Assembly (NCBI GenBank): GCA_002493635.1
Contig: DKZL01000050.1
Location: 11,063-75,062 of the forward strand
Direction of reading: 5' to 3'
Length of the DNA: 64,000 nucleotides
DNA from: Ruminococcaceae bacterium UBA7075
GTDB lineage: Bacteria; Bacillota; Clostridia; Oscillospirales; Acutalibacteraceae
Part shown: positions 8,538-17,598 of the stretch, piece after piece
Numbering within the stretch: position 1 is the stretch's first letter
Layout: the number at the start of each line of letters is the position of its first letter
Position numbers and translations under genes: made by a program
Notes under the pieces: generated by a model
Databases searched by the model: none
Told to the model about the DNA's origin: nothing
What the model saw: the letters and a program-made list of their open reading frames with translations, nothing else

Positions 8538-10579
8538 CTTGCCACCTCCAAAAGTGCTTTAATAATCCTTGCAGAACCAATGTCAACCTTAGTTTTCACA
8601 TTCAGCAAATTAATATTGCATTTATTCATTCCTTCAATAATTTCTATCAAATGAAGTTCATTCATTGCCTCAATAATTACTCTGATTTTTCCATAATCAA
8701 GCTTGTTGGAAAGTCTGTGCATAAGAGTTTCAATCGGAAAGCCATAGCCGTTGTTCTGTCGTAAAAATCTGTATAACAGAGCAAAATCATTGCGGTCAGG
8801 CAAAATAGACCTTGCCTGTTCTTTAGAGATTTTGTTTCCGATGCAAAAGTCCTCAAACAAACGCAGGCTTTCAAGCTGACGCAAATTGTCATCATCACTT
8901 GCCTTAATATCTTTAATAATAACCGATACACTTTGACTGCCGTTATATTCATTAACCGATAAGGTAACAGCCAGATCAAGTACATCGCCGATCATATAGG
9001 GAAACTCTTCGCAGGAAGTGTAAAACTTCATAGCGGTAATACCTGTACCGTTTCTGTTAAAAGTTAACTTAAGGTGTCTGTTATTCGACAAAGGAATTAT
9101 ATTCTTAAGTGTCATATTGTACAAACCGATTACGGGAGTAGGATTGCCTGCTCCGAAAGGCTGTAGATATGACATTTCAGACACAATATCCGTTGTTATG
9201 TATGCAGGATTAAGCTTGCAGTCAATTTTTATGCTGTCAAAAGGCATTTTGCCGTAATTGCAGGCATATTCATTAATTCTTTTACGGAACAATTCAATGT
9301 TACGGCTCTCAAGCGAAAGTCCGACAGCCATGGGATGTCCGCCGTAATGAGTAAGCAAGTTTGAACAGGCAAAAACCGCATCACAAAGCGGAAAGCCCTC
9401 TACACTTCTTCCGGACGCTTTTGCTTCATCACCAATTCTCGAAACAATAATTGTCGGTTTGCCGTAAATTTCCTTTACTTTGGAGGCAACAATTCCTATA
9501 ACGCCCTGTTTCCAGTTTTCTCCGTCAATTACAATAATGCGGTCAAGTACAAGCGACGGATTTTTCTTAATTTTGGAGTCGATCTCATGAAGAATTTCTT
9601 TTTCAATATGCTGTCGATCAGTATTGTCGGACGAAAGCTTCGATGCAATCTCATTTGCTTCATCAAAGTCCTCAGTCATAAACAGTGATACGCATTTGCC
9701 GGAAAGTCCAAGTCTTCCTACTGCATTTATACGGGGAACAAGCGTAAAAGATACATTACCGGCTGAAATATTCTTGCCTGCAAGTCCGGAATCTTCAACC
9801 AAAGCACTTATTCCGATTCGGTCGGAATTCATAATGCTTTGAAGACCTCTTTTTACAAATACTCTGTTTTCACCTGTAAGCTCAACTATATCTCCTATTG
9901 TTCCTATCGCAAGCAGATCGGCATAATTATCAAGCAATGCGTCTGTATCGCAATATTCGCCCTCAAGCGCCATTACAACCTTGAAAGCAACACCAACTCC
10001 CGATAGTTGCTTAAACCTGCTGTTGCAGTCACTTCTGTGCAAATCAACAACGGCACAGGCATCGGGAAGCTCGCCTACAGGCATATGATGATCGGTAATC
10101 ACTGTATCAATTCCCAAGGATTTTGCATATGCAACCTCATTAATTGCAGCAATGCCGTTGTCTACGGTTATAATCAGCTTTATTCCCTTTTCATTCAAAA
10201 AATCAACTGCATTCCTGTTCATACCGTATCCCTCATCCTCACGGGACGGAATATAGTACATTGCATTTGCACCGACAGCTTCAAGATATGAATACATCAA
10301 TGTTGTTGAAGTAACGCCGTCGGCATCGTAATCGCCGTAAACACAGATTGGCTCACATTCCTCAATGGCACGTCTGATGCGTTCAACTGCCTTATCCATA
10401 TCCTTTATTTCAAAGGGAGATGCAAGCTCGCATTCATTGCCTAAAAAGTCCTCAATCGCATCTCTCGTGTTAATTCCCCTGATGCTGAGCAGCATTGCAA
10501 TAATTGAAGGCAGGTCATATTTAGTTTGAATTTCATTAGCCTCCTGCTTATTCAGCGGAGCAACTGTCCACAGCTTCAA
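8534..10579 (-). CDS. recJ: Single-stranded-DNA exonuclease RecJ
   Basis: RecJ is a 5'-3' single-strand exonuclease in recombination and repair. The 681-residue protein has the DHH phosphoesterase domain with GDYDADG at 82-88, VDNGI near 140 and TDHHMP at 162-167. The DHHA1 domain carries the GG-rich HYGGHPMAVGLSL segment, and an OB-fold region follows. The C-terminal 100 residues look like the extension seen in Firmicutes RecJ. The start is TTG at 10579, with AGGAG about 9 nt upstream and no better ATG nearby. It lies 19 nt after recN and overlaps rel. Confidence 0.96.
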   Translation of the reverse strand: MKLWTVAPLNKQEANEIQTKYDLPSIIAMLLSIRGINTRDAIEDFLGNECELASPFEIKDMDKAVERIRRAIEECEPICVYGDYDADGVTSTTLMYSYLEAVGANAMYYIPSREDEGYGMNRNAVDFLNEKGIKLIITVDNGIAAINEVAYAKSLGIDTVITDHHMPVGELPDACAVVDLHRSDCNSRFKQLSGVGVAFKVVMALEGEYCDTDALLDNYADLLAIGTIGDIVELTGENRVFVKRGLQSIMNSDRIGISALVEDSGLAGKNISAGNVSFTLVPRINAVGRLGLSGKCVSLFMTEDFDEANEIASKLSSDNTDRQHIEKEILHEIDSKIKKNPSLVLDRIIVIDGENWKQGVIGIVASKVKEIYGKPTIIVSRIGDEAKASGRSVEGFPLCDAVFACSNLLTHYGGHPMAVGLSLESRNIELFRKRINEYACNYGKMPFDSIKIDCKLNPAYITTDIVSEMSYLQPFGAGNPTPVIGLYNMTLKNIIPLSNNRHLKLTFNRNGTGITAMKFYTSCEEFPYMIGDVLDLAVTLSVNEYNGSQSVSVIIKDIKASDDDNLRQLESLRLFEDFCIGNKISKEQARSILPDRNDFALLYRFLRQNNGYGFPIETLMHRLSNKLDYGKIRVIIEAMNELHLIEIIEGMNKCNINLLNVKTKVDIGSARIIKALLEVAR

Positions 10580-10598
10580 AATATGTGTCTCCTCTTAA

Positions 10599-12266
10599 TC
10601 AGTTGTTATATTCTTTGAGCATTGACTCTGCGTGAGTCAGTGCCGCATCGGTAATATTCACACCGCCTATAATTCGGGCAAGCTCGTTTTTTCTTCCGTT
10701 ATGGTCAAGCGGCATAACTTCGGTAAAAGTTCTGCCCTGTTCAATCTGTTTATGGATAAGATAGTGGAAATCCGCCAAAGCCGCAATCTGTGCCTGATGA
10801 GTAACGCAAAGCACTTGGCTGCTCTGTGAAACCTCCCTGAGTTTAAGTCCTACCTTTTCGGCAGCTGAGCCTGATATTCCCGTATCAACCTCGTCAAAAA
10901 TCAGAGTATCAACCGTATCCGTACTTGCAAGAACGGTTTTTATTGCAAGCATCATTCTTGACAACTCGCCGCCGGACGCTATTTTTGCAACCGGACGAGG
11001 AGTTTCACCCGGATTTGCCGAAATTAACAGCTCGACCTTATCAATACCCTTTGCATAGAATTCAACCTCTTCAAACTGAGGTACAAGATCAACATTAGGC
11101 ATATTCAGAAATTTCATTTCCTGTTTTACCTTGTCTGCAAATTCTTCAGCCGTTTTCTTTCGCAGATTCTGAAGCTTCTTAGCTGCATTCATTGCTTCTT
11201 CTTCCGCCTTGTCACAGGCTGTAATCAGGTCATCTCTTTTTTTATCGTAATTTACAAGCTCATCAAGCCGTGCCTGCAGCTTCTCTGCAACATCAGGAAG
11301 CTCGTCACAGGTACAGCCGTATTTTCGGGAAAGGCGGTTCAGAAGGTCAAGTCTTTCCTCTATCTCCTCAAGGCGCTGAGGGTCGCTTTCAAGCGAATCA
11401 ATAGCGTCATCTATGCTTTCCGCACAGTCACGCAAGTTATAATAAACATCGGAAATTGCCTCTGCAATAGGCTCATACTCATTATTATATTCAGCAGCCT
11501 TCTGAACAGAAGTCATTGCATAATCAACAGTTTCAACACCGCCGTCACAATTTTCGTCACCGCTTAAAAGCATTTTTGCTTTGTTTAACAGTGAGGAAAT
11601 CTTTTCAAAACTCATCAATGCAGTCCGTTCATTTTCGAGTAACTCTTCTTCACCAATCTTAACGTCGGCAGTATAAAGCTCATTAGTCTGAAAAGACAGC
11701 AAATCAATCTCTCTGAGGCGCTCGCTTTCATCTGAAACAGCTTCATTTAATTTCTTTTTAAGAATTTTGTATTCTCTGTATTTTTCTTTATAAGCATCAA
11801 GCAGACTGTTACAGCCTCCGTAGCTGTCGATATAATCTATATGTGTTTCCGGTGAAAACAGTTCATAGCTTTCGTGCTGACCGTGAATATTGATAAGGCT
11901 CTTTGAAAGCTCCCTGAGCATTGATAAAGTTGCAGGTCTACCGTTAATTTTACAGGCGTTTTTTCCGCTCAGACTAATCGTCCTCTGTATTATCAGTGTA
12001 CCCTCGTCATCATCAAAACCAAGTTCAGAAAGCTTTGCCTTAACATCATCATTTATATCCTCAAACTGTGCACTGACAAAAGCCGTACTTTCACCTGTGC
12101 GGATAATCTCCTTAGATGTACGCTGACCCATAACAGCGTTAATGGAGTCAATAATAATACTCTTACCTGCACCTGTTTCACCCGTCAGAACATTAAGCCC
12201 CCGGTTAAAATCAATCGAGGTCTTTTCAATTACAGCAATATTCTCTATGTATAATGTTTGTAACAT
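10599..12266 (-). CDS. recN: DNA repair protein RecN
   Basis: RecN is an SMC-like ATPase that acts at DNA double-strand breaks. The 555-residue protein has an N-terminal Walker A GETGAGKS at 29-36, two long coiled-coil arms (about 150-380), and a C-terminal half-site with the signature SGGELSRMMLAIK and Walker B DTLIFDEVDTGISG. Its placement after argR is the classic ahrC-recN pair of Firmicutes. It starts 4 nt after the argR stop with GGGATGA upstream. Confidence 0.97.
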   Translation of the reverse strand: MLQTLYIENIAVIEKTSIDFNRGLNVLTGETGAGKSIIIDSINAVMGQRTSKEIIRTGESTAFVSAQFEDINDDVKAKLSELGFDDDEGTLIIQRTISLSGKNACKINGRPATLSMLRELSKSLINIHGQHESYELFSPETHIDYIDSYGGCNSLLDAYKEKYREYKILKKKLNEAVSDESERLREIDLLSFQTNELYTADVKIGEEELLENERTALMSFEKISSLLNKAKMLLSGDENCDGGVETVDYAMTSVQKAAEYNNEYEPIAEAISDVYYNLRDCAESIDDAIDSLESDPQRLEEIEERLDLLNRLSRKYGCTCDELPDVAEKLQARLDELVNYDKKRDDLITACDKAEEEAMNAAKKLQNLRKKTAEEFADKVKQEMKFLNMPNVDLVPQFEEVEFYAKGIDKVELLISANPGETPRPVAKIASGGELSRMMLAIKTVLASTDTVDTLIFDEVDTGISGSAAEKVGLKLREVSQSSQVLCVTHQAQIAALADFHYLIHKQIEQGRTFTEVMPLDHNGRKNELARIIGGVNITDAALTHAESMLKEYNN

Positions 12267-12270
12267 AAAA

Positions 12271-12726
12271 TCATCCCTGTTTAATCAGTTTTTTGAGTTC
12301 ATCCGAAAATCCCGATGCAAGCTCTTTTGAGCGGCAAGCAATAAAAATAGTATCATCGCCGGCAATAGTGCCAACCACCGAATTGTAATTGATTGAGTCA
12401 AGCGATGCACAAATAGCCTGTGCCATACCGCTTAAAGTTTTGATTACAACAATATTTTCGGCTCTGTCTATTGACACAACGGCAGTGCCAAACAATGAAG
12501 AAAAACCCGACTGCAAATTTGTGGTGTTAATCTCGGCAGTCACATATCGGTACTTTCCGTCACTGCCAAGGGTTTTGACAAGCCTCAAATCCTTAATATC
12601 ACGGGAAATTGTCGCCTGCGTTGCTTTGTAGCCCTCAGATTTGAGTATTGTCAGCAGTTCATCCTGTGTTTCAATAGGCTTTTCTGCAATAATGTCAAGA
12701 ATTCTTGCATGACGTCCCGACTTCAT
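12271..12726 (-). CDS. argR: Arginine repressor ArgR/AhrC
   Basis: ArgR is an arginine-responsive hexameric regulator of arginine synthesis and breakdown. The 151-residue protein is full length. An N-terminal winged helix carries the recognition helix ATQATISRDIKDL (about 36-48). The C-terminal oligomerisation and arginine-binding domain has GTIAGDDTIF (about 119-128), including the Asp-Asp pair that contacts arginine. Its ATG overlaps the nadK stop by 1 nt and recN follows after 4 nt. No arginine gene lies in this window, so its targets are elsewhere. Confidence 0.96.
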   Translation of the reverse strand: MKSGRHARILDIIAEKPIETQDELLTILKSEGYKATQATISRDIKDLRLVKTLGSDGKYRYVTAEINTTNLQSGFSSLFGTAVVSIDRAENIVVIKTLSGMAQAICASLDSINYNSVVGTIAGDDTIFIACRSKELASGFSDELKKLIKQG

Positions 12727-13583
12727 CAGATTTCCCTCTCTTTCAGTTTTTCGTTAAGTCGTTTATAAAAATTGCGTTTATACAAAGAAATAAGCTTAAG
12801 CTTAAGCTCGGACTTCCTTATAATTACTCTGTCCTCTGCCAGAATGTCAACGTTTTTCTCACCGTCAATCGTAAGCACACAGCAGCATTCAGACGGAATT
12901 TTAACCGTTATTGAAAGCTCTGATTCTCCGCTGAACAACACAGAGCGTGAAAACAGCGAGTGCGGACACACGGGAGTCATCATAAGACAATCCATTTGCG
13001 GAGCAACAATGGGACCGCCTGCCGACAGAGAATAAGCGGTTGAACCTGTCGGAGTAGCAAAAAGCAATCCGTCAGCTCTGTAATTTGCAATTTCTTCACC
13101 GTCAAGCGACAATTTTAAATCGACAATCTTTGACAGCTGACCTCTTGCTATAATTGCATCATTTACCGCAAGATAATGTCTTGATTTACCGTTCTTTATA
13201 ACTTCAACATCAAGCAAAATTCTGCTTTCAGTCTGGTAGTCGCCTTTTAAAATTCTTAAAAGGCTCTCAGTTTCATCAGGTTCAACCTCAGCAGCAAATC
13301 CAAGTCTGCCGACATTCACACCGATAAGAGGCGTATTTTGCCTTGCCGAATATTTGGCTGCGTGGATAATTGTGCCGTCTCCGCCTACTGTTATTGCAAT
13401 ATCGGCACTCTCAAACATCTCTTCTATATTATCAATGTATGTTATCTGTATTCCCTTAAAAAGCTCTCTGTACTCAGAAAGCATAAGCACTTCTGCATTA
13501 TTTGCAAGCATAAGAATTGCAATTTCTCTGGCACAGGTAATCGCCTTTTGCTTGGAAAGATTCAGTACAACTGCTGTTTTCAT
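12726..13583 (-). CDS. nadK: NAD kinase
   Basis: NAD kinase phosphorylates NAD to NADP. From the ATG at 13583 the protein is 285 residues, typical for the family. GGDGT is at 67-71, followed by NVGRLGFAAEV, the substrate segment YRADGLLFATPTGSTAYSLS, and GGPIVAP. A longer frame starts at 13643 inside the tlyA coding sequence, but AAGGA just before 13583 and homology of MKTAVVLNLSK to family N-termini favour the short form. The gene is in the dxs-tlyA-nadK-argR-recN order well known in Firmicutes. Confidence 0.95.
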   Translation of the reverse strand: MKTAVVLNLSKQKAITCAREIAILMLANNAEVLMLSEYRELFKGIQITYIDNIEEMFESADIAITVGGDGTIIHAAKYSARQNTPLIGVNVGRLGFAAEVEPDETESLLRILKGDYQTESRILLDVEVIKNGKSRHYLAVNDAIIARGQLSKIVDLKLSLDGEEIANYRADGLLFATPTGSTAYSLSAGGPIVAPQMDCLMMTPVCPHSLFSRSVLFSGESELSITVKIPSECCCVLTIDGEKNVDILAEDRVIIRKSELKLKLISLYKRNFYKRLNEKLKEREI

Positions 13584-13599
13584 AATATCATTCCTTGTA

Positions 13600-14406
13600 C
13601 TACTGCCTGTCAAGTGCTTCGTGAGACCTTTTGACAAGCTCATCGGGAGTTATATCCGTATATGATTGAGGGGCATCGCTGTATTTTAAGTGTATCAGGT
13701 ACTCGATATTCCCCTCGGGACCTTTAATCGGAGAAAAGTCAATATTAAGAACATCAAAACCGTTTTCAAGACAAAAATCAAAAATATTCTGTACAACCTC
13801 TGCATGAACAGCAGGATCACGCACAACACCTTTTTTGCCTACCTTCTCCCGTCCTGCCTCAAACTGCGGTTTGATAAGACACACAGCCTCTGCGTTATCT
13901 GCCATAAGCCTACGTGCAACCGGCAAAATCAGCTTCAATGAAATAAATGAAACATCAACCGAAAAAAAGTCGATTTTATCGGGAACCTGCTCACTTGTGA
14001 CCTTACGCATATTGGTGCGTTCAAGATTAACAACTCTTTCATCATTTCTCAGCTTCCATGCAAGCTGGCCGTAGCCGACATCAATGGAATAAACCTTTTT
14101 AGCTCCGTTTTGAAGCATACAGTCGGTAAAGCCGCCGGTTGAAGCTCCTATATCCATTGTTATTTTATCATTCAGGCTAAGATCAAAATTATTGATGGCT
14201 TTTTCAAGCTTCAGCCCGCCACGGCTGACATACTTTTGCACATTTCCTCTGACTTCAATATTTGCATTTTCGTCATAGGATGTACCGCACTTATCTGCTT
14301 TCTGGTTATCAACATATACCTGACCTGCCATAATAACAGCCTTTGCCTTTTCACGACTGTCGGTAAATCCCTTTTCAAAAACCAATATATCTAATCTTTT
14401 TTTCAT
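13600..14406 (-). CDS. tlyA: TlyA family 2'-O-rRNA methyltransferase/hemolysin A
   Basis: TlyA proteins methylate ribose 2'-OH in rRNA. The 268-residue protein has an N-terminal S4 RNA-binding domain (MKKRLDILVFEKG to about 60, including SREKAKAVIMAGQVYV) and a Rossmann methyltransferase domain of FtsJ type with DIGASTGGFTDCMLQ (about 85-99) binding SAM. The catalytic Lys-Asp-Lys-Glu set is probably DVS and KPQFE around 150-180. The hemolysin label is historical. It sits between dxs and nadK with 3-nt and 16-nt gaps, so it is co-transcribed with them. Confidence 0.94.
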   Translation of the reverse strand: MKKRLDILVFEKGFTDSREKAKAVIMAGQVYVDNQKADKCGTSYDENANIEVRGNVQKYVSRGGLKLEKAINNFDLSLNDKITMDIGASTGGFTDCMLQNGAKKVYSIDVGYGQLAWKLRNDERVVNLERTNMRKVTSEQVPDKIDFFSVDVSFISLKLILPVARRLMADNAEAVCLIKPQFEAGREKVGKKGVVRDPAVHAEVVQNIFDFCLENGFDVLNIDFSPIKGPEGNIEYLIHLKYSDAPQSYTDITPDELVKRSHEALDRQ

Positions 14407-14409
14407 AAA

Positions 14410-16281
14410 TCAACCATTGTCCTTAATTTCGTTTGAAATAATATCTGTCATACCCTTATCATCAAGCTTTAACATATTGAGAGCTTCGTTTACCGACATT
14501 TGCTTTACAAATTTATCATTGATAGCTTTTATATGATAATTTCCGTTAAAATCGGTACATACAAGCATATCCGAAAAATTTCTGGCTATTCCGCCGTTTT
14601 TTATTCCCTCTTCAAAAAACCATACATTTTTAAAGTTTGCCGCAAACTCAACTGCTCTGCTGTCAATAGGTTTAATCCTGCAAAGCTTAAGAATACACAC
14701 ATCAATTCCCATTTCTGCAAGCTTTTCCTTTGCTTTGCAGGCATAAGAAAACAATCTGCCATAGGTAATCAAAAGATTTTTGCCGTCCTTATTTCCGTAA
14801 ACATCATATTCAATGCTTTCACTTTCAAAGTCCGACGGTCTGTACAGCTCTCCTCCCCGTGGATAGCGCACAACAGCAAGGCTGTCGCAAACGTAAACCG
14901 CGGTAGACAAAGACTTTCTCATTCCCTCAAAATATGTCGGAGAAAAAATTGTAGTGTTAGGAATTGTGTTAAGCATTGAAACATCGAACACACCCTGATG
15001 AGTTTCACCGTCATCGCCGACAATGCCTGCCCTGTCAATAGCGACTGTCAGATGAAGCCTGCCGAGTGCCGCATCATGAATAAGCTGGTCATATGAACGC
15101 TGTAAGAATGTTGAATAAACTGCAAAGACAGGACGCATACCCTTTGCCGCAAGTCCGCAGCCAAAAGTAACAGCGTGCTCCTCTGCAATTCCGACATCAA
15201 AAAATCTTTCCTTATACTGCTTTGAAAACTCATTAAGTCCTGTGCCTGATGCCATTGCCGCTGTAATTGCACACACCTTTTTGTCCTTTTCGGCAAGCTC
15301 ACACATCAGCTTTCCGAATTCAGCAGAAAAGCCTTTGTGACTTGAAAGCAGCTCGCCTGAATCTATGTCAAATTTGCCTATTCCGTGAAACTCGCCCGGC
15401 TTGTCCTCAGCCGGCTGATAGCCTTTTCCCTTTTTTGTTACAACATGTATTATTACAGGAGAATTAATCTTCTTGGCGGCAGAAAAGGCATTTTCCATAT
15501 CTGCAATATTATGACCGTCAATCGGACCGAGGTAGGTAAATCCAAAGCAATCAAAAAGTGTGTTTTTATAAACAAGATTTTTAATGCGTGATTTTCCCCT
15601 CTGGAGAAACCGCTTAACAGGCTTGCCAAAGACGGGAATCTTTGTAAGAATCCGTTCCGTAATGTGCTTAACTCGTATATACCACGGTCTGATTCTTACA
15701 GAAGTCAGATACCTTGGGAAAGCACCTACGTTCTTGGAAATTGACATTTTATTGTCATTCAGAACAACAATAAAATTTTTATTGAATCTTCCTGCATTGT
15801 TCATCGCTTCAAATGCAAGTCCGCCTGTAAAAGAGCCGTCGCCGATTACTGCCACCGTATGACTCTGGTCGCCGCTGAGCATCTTGGCATTCGCAATTCC
15901 GAAAGCCGCTGAAATTGAGGTACTGCTGTGACCTGTATTAAAATCATCATACTTGCTTTCATCACGCTTTGGGAAGCCTGAAATTCCTCCTTTGGTACGT
16001 AATGTATCAAATTGCTCGTACCGACCCGTAAGCAGCTTGTGAACATAGCTCTGATGACCGACATCCCACACAACGCTGTCCTTAGGCAGGTTAAAGCTGC
16101 GGTGTAAAGCAACCGTAAGTTCAACCACGCCGAGGTTTGGCGAAAGATGTCCTCCGTTGACAGACACGGTTTCAACAAGCTTTTCCCTTATTTCAGTACA
16201 AAGCTCAGGAATATCATCTTCGTTCAGCTTTTTTACATCAGCAGGTGATTTAATTTTTGACAAAAGTTTATAGTCACCCAT
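14410..16281 (-). CDS. dxs: 1-deoxy-D-xylulose-5-phosphate synthase
   Basis: Dxs condenses pyruvate and glyceraldehyde-3-phosphate, with thiamine diphosphate, in the first step of the MEP isoprenoid pathway. From the ATG at 16281 the protein is 623 residues. It has WDVGHQSYVHKLLTGR, the ThDP motif GDGSFTGG (about 147) with NNAGR, the substrate-site HxGKG segment VTKKGKGYQPAE, and the catalytic Glu in DVGIAEEHAVTFG. A TTG at 16299 could add six residues, but it has no ribosome site, whereas GGATAGG precedes the ATG. ispA lies upstream, so the two genes feed the same pathway. The 224-nt gap before dxs is structured. Confidence 0.96.
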   Translation of the reverse strand: MGDYKLLSKIKSPADVKKLNEDDIPELCTEIREKLVETVSVNGGHLSPNLGVVELTVALHRSFNLPKDSVVWDVGHQSYVHKLLTGRYEQFDTLRTKGGISGFPKRDESKYDDFNTGHSSTSISAAFGIANAKMLSGDQSHTVAVIGDGSFTGGLAFEAMNNAGRFNKNFIVVLNDNKMSISKNVGAFPRYLTSVRIRPWYIRVKHITERILTKIPVFGKPVKRFLQRGKSRIKNLVYKNTLFDCFGFTYLGPIDGHNIADMENAFSAAKKINSPVIIHVVTKKGKGYQPAEDKPGEFHGIGKFDIDSGELLSSHKGFSAEFGKLMCELAEKDKKVCAITAAMASGTGLNEFSKQYKERFFDVGIAEEHAVTFGCGLAAKGMRPVFAVYSTFLQRSYDQLIHDAALGRLHLTVAIDRAGIVGDDGETHQGVFDVSMLNTIPNTTIFSPTYFEGMRKSLSTAVYVCDSLAVVRYPRGGELYRPSDFESESIEYDVYGNKDGKNLLITYGRLFSYACKAKEKLAEMGIDVCILKLCRIKPIDSRAVEFAANFKNVWFFEEGIKNGGIARNFSDMLVCTDFNGNYHIKAINDKFVKQMSVNEALNMLKLDDKGMTDIISNEIKDNG

Positions 16282-16505
16282 AATCCTATACCTATCCAAT
16301 ATTTCAATTTCTATCGCCGTTCAATAAGCAGCCGGTGGGCTGCACTTATTCGTGCAGACAGCACCATATGAAAATTAACTTCTATGCCGACTGCCAAAGT
16401 ATGAGCAATTCCCTAAACTCTGTGATACCGAGTTTTCTTATAATGCATTTTATATAACGGATAAAGTGCCAACCGGCACCAAGCAATTTCCAATAATGCA
16501 AAAAT
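16282..16505 (-). other. Structured untranslated stretch between ispA and dxs
   Basis: This 224-nt stretch has no supported gene. On the dxs-sense strand it contains a hairpin at 16466-16479 (GTGCC/GGCAC), another at 16415-16435 (AAACTC/GAGTTT), and two overlapping, mutually exclusive hairpins: GCAGCC/GGCTGC (16328-16343) and CTGCAC/GTGCAG (16340-16357). Competing hairpins just upstream of a start are the layout of a leader switch, but no known riboswitch consensus is recognisable. A TPP riboswitch, the obvious guess for a ThDP enzyme, is not seen. Confidence 0.4.
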
Positions 16506-17378
16506 TTATTTTGTTCTTTCTGCAAGCTCATATGCAAACTTTTTAAGAGTATTTATGTCTCCGTTAAAATATTCAAGTGCTTCTACGGCATTTTCAGTAA
16601 GTAAATTAACAAGCTTTGCACACTCTGAAACTCCTAAAAGTGAAACATAAGTTGACTTATTGTTATCGTTGTCACTGCCGACCGGCTTGCCAAGTTCATC
16701 GTTTGTGGAGGTTACATCAAGAATATCATCTTTAATCTGAAACGCAATGCCGATACACTCACCGTACCTTGACGCCGCTTTAATCTGCTGTTCGGATGCA
16801 CCTGCAGAAATTGCACCCATTTCACAAGCAGCCTTAATGAGGCACGCTGTCTTTTTGTAATCCATTTCACGCAATACTTCAATCGGTGCGTCAGTGTTTT
16901 CGCTTAAGAGGTCAATTACCTGACCGCCTACCATTCCGTTTGCACCCGCATACCTTGAAAGAACATTTGCACACTGTCTGCAAGCCTTTTCACCAACCAG
17001 TTCAGCAGTCTTGTCATTTGTCATAATCTCAAAAGCAAGCGTTTGCAGCGCATCGCCTGCAAGCAGAGCAATATCCTCGCCGTAAACCTTATGGTTAGAC
17101 GGCTTGCCTCTGCGCAAATCATCGTCATCCATACACGGCAAATCATCGTGAATAAGTGAGTATGTGTGTATCATTTCTACTGCACAAGCAAACGGTGTTG
17201 CTCCTTCGGGGAATCCGTTGCAAAGGGCATTAAACTCAAAAACAAGCCTTGGTCTTACTCTTTTTCCGCCTGCTGCAAGGCTGTACTGCATCGCTTCAAT
17301 AAGTTTTTTCTCTCTGCAATCCTTTAAAGGCAGATACGCTGCAAGAGCCTCCTCGGTCGTTTTAAGGTAGTCAAACAT
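16506..17378 (-). CDS. ispA: Polyprenyl (farnesyl/geranyl) diphosphate synthase IspA
   Basis: IspA is a trans-prenyltransferase that condenses IPP with allylic diphosphates. From the ATG at 17378 it has 290 residues. The first aspartate-rich motif is in HDDLPCMDDDDLRRG and the second in QIKDDILDVT; GGKRVRPRL near the N-terminus binds IPP. The length and motifs fit short-chain (C15) synthases, although chain length cannot be fixed from sequence alone. A longer frame from 17420 lies within xseB. GGAGAGGG sits just before 17378, and the ATG overlaps the xseB stop by 8 nt. Confidence 0.94.
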   Translation of the reverse strand: MFDYLKTTEEALAAYLPLKDCREKKLIEAMQYSLAAGGKRVRPRLVFEFNALCNGFPEGATPFACAVEMIHTYSLIHDDLPCMDDDDLRRGKPSNHKVYGEDIALLAGDALQTLAFEIMTNDKTAELVGEKACRQCANVLSRYAGANGMVGGQVIDLLSENTDAPIEVLREMDYKKTACLIKAACEMGAISAGASEQQIKAASRYGECIGIAFQIKDDILDVTSTNDELGKPVGSDNDNNKSTYVSLLGVSECAKLVNLLTENAVEALEYFNGDINTLKKFAYELAERTK

Positions 17379-17598
17379 TGAATTCACCCTCTCCGTTTTT
17401 AAGCTTTTGTATTCTCTCATTTATATCAACAATCTCACCCTTGCAGGTTTCAAGCTTATTCATACAGTATGCAAGCAGTTCACACGCCTTTGAATATTCC
17501 TCAACGCTCTGCTGTAAAGTAAGATTTCCGTTTTCCATTTTAGAAACAATTTCTTCAAGCTTTTTATTAGCCTCTTCAAAAGTCAGTTTATCACTCAT
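17371..17598 (-). CDS. xseB: Exodeoxyribonuclease VII small subunit
   Basis: XseB is the small subunit of exonuclease VII, which binds the large subunit XseA to degrade single-stranded DNA. The 75-residue protein has the family's helical hairpin, with KLTFEEANKKLEEIVSKMEN then LTLQQSVEEYSKAC. It overlaps whiA upstream (8 nt) and ispA downstream (8 nt), so all three are coupled. The large subunit gene xseA, usually next to it, is not in this window; whiA takes its place. Confidence 0.93.
   Translation of the reverse strand: MSDKLTFEEANKKLEEIVSKMENGNLTLQQSVEEYSKACELLAYCMNKLETCKGEIVDINERIQKLKNGEGEFNV

Noticed and set aside
13584..13643. N-terminal extension of NAD kinase
   Set aside because: It overlaps the end of tlyA and lacks a ribosome site, while AAGGA precedes the internal ATG at 13583.
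16282..16505. TPP or other known riboswitch upstream of dxs
   Set aside because: The conserved CTGAGA and ACC-TGAT-type cores of the TPP riboswitch are absent; only generic hairpins are seen.
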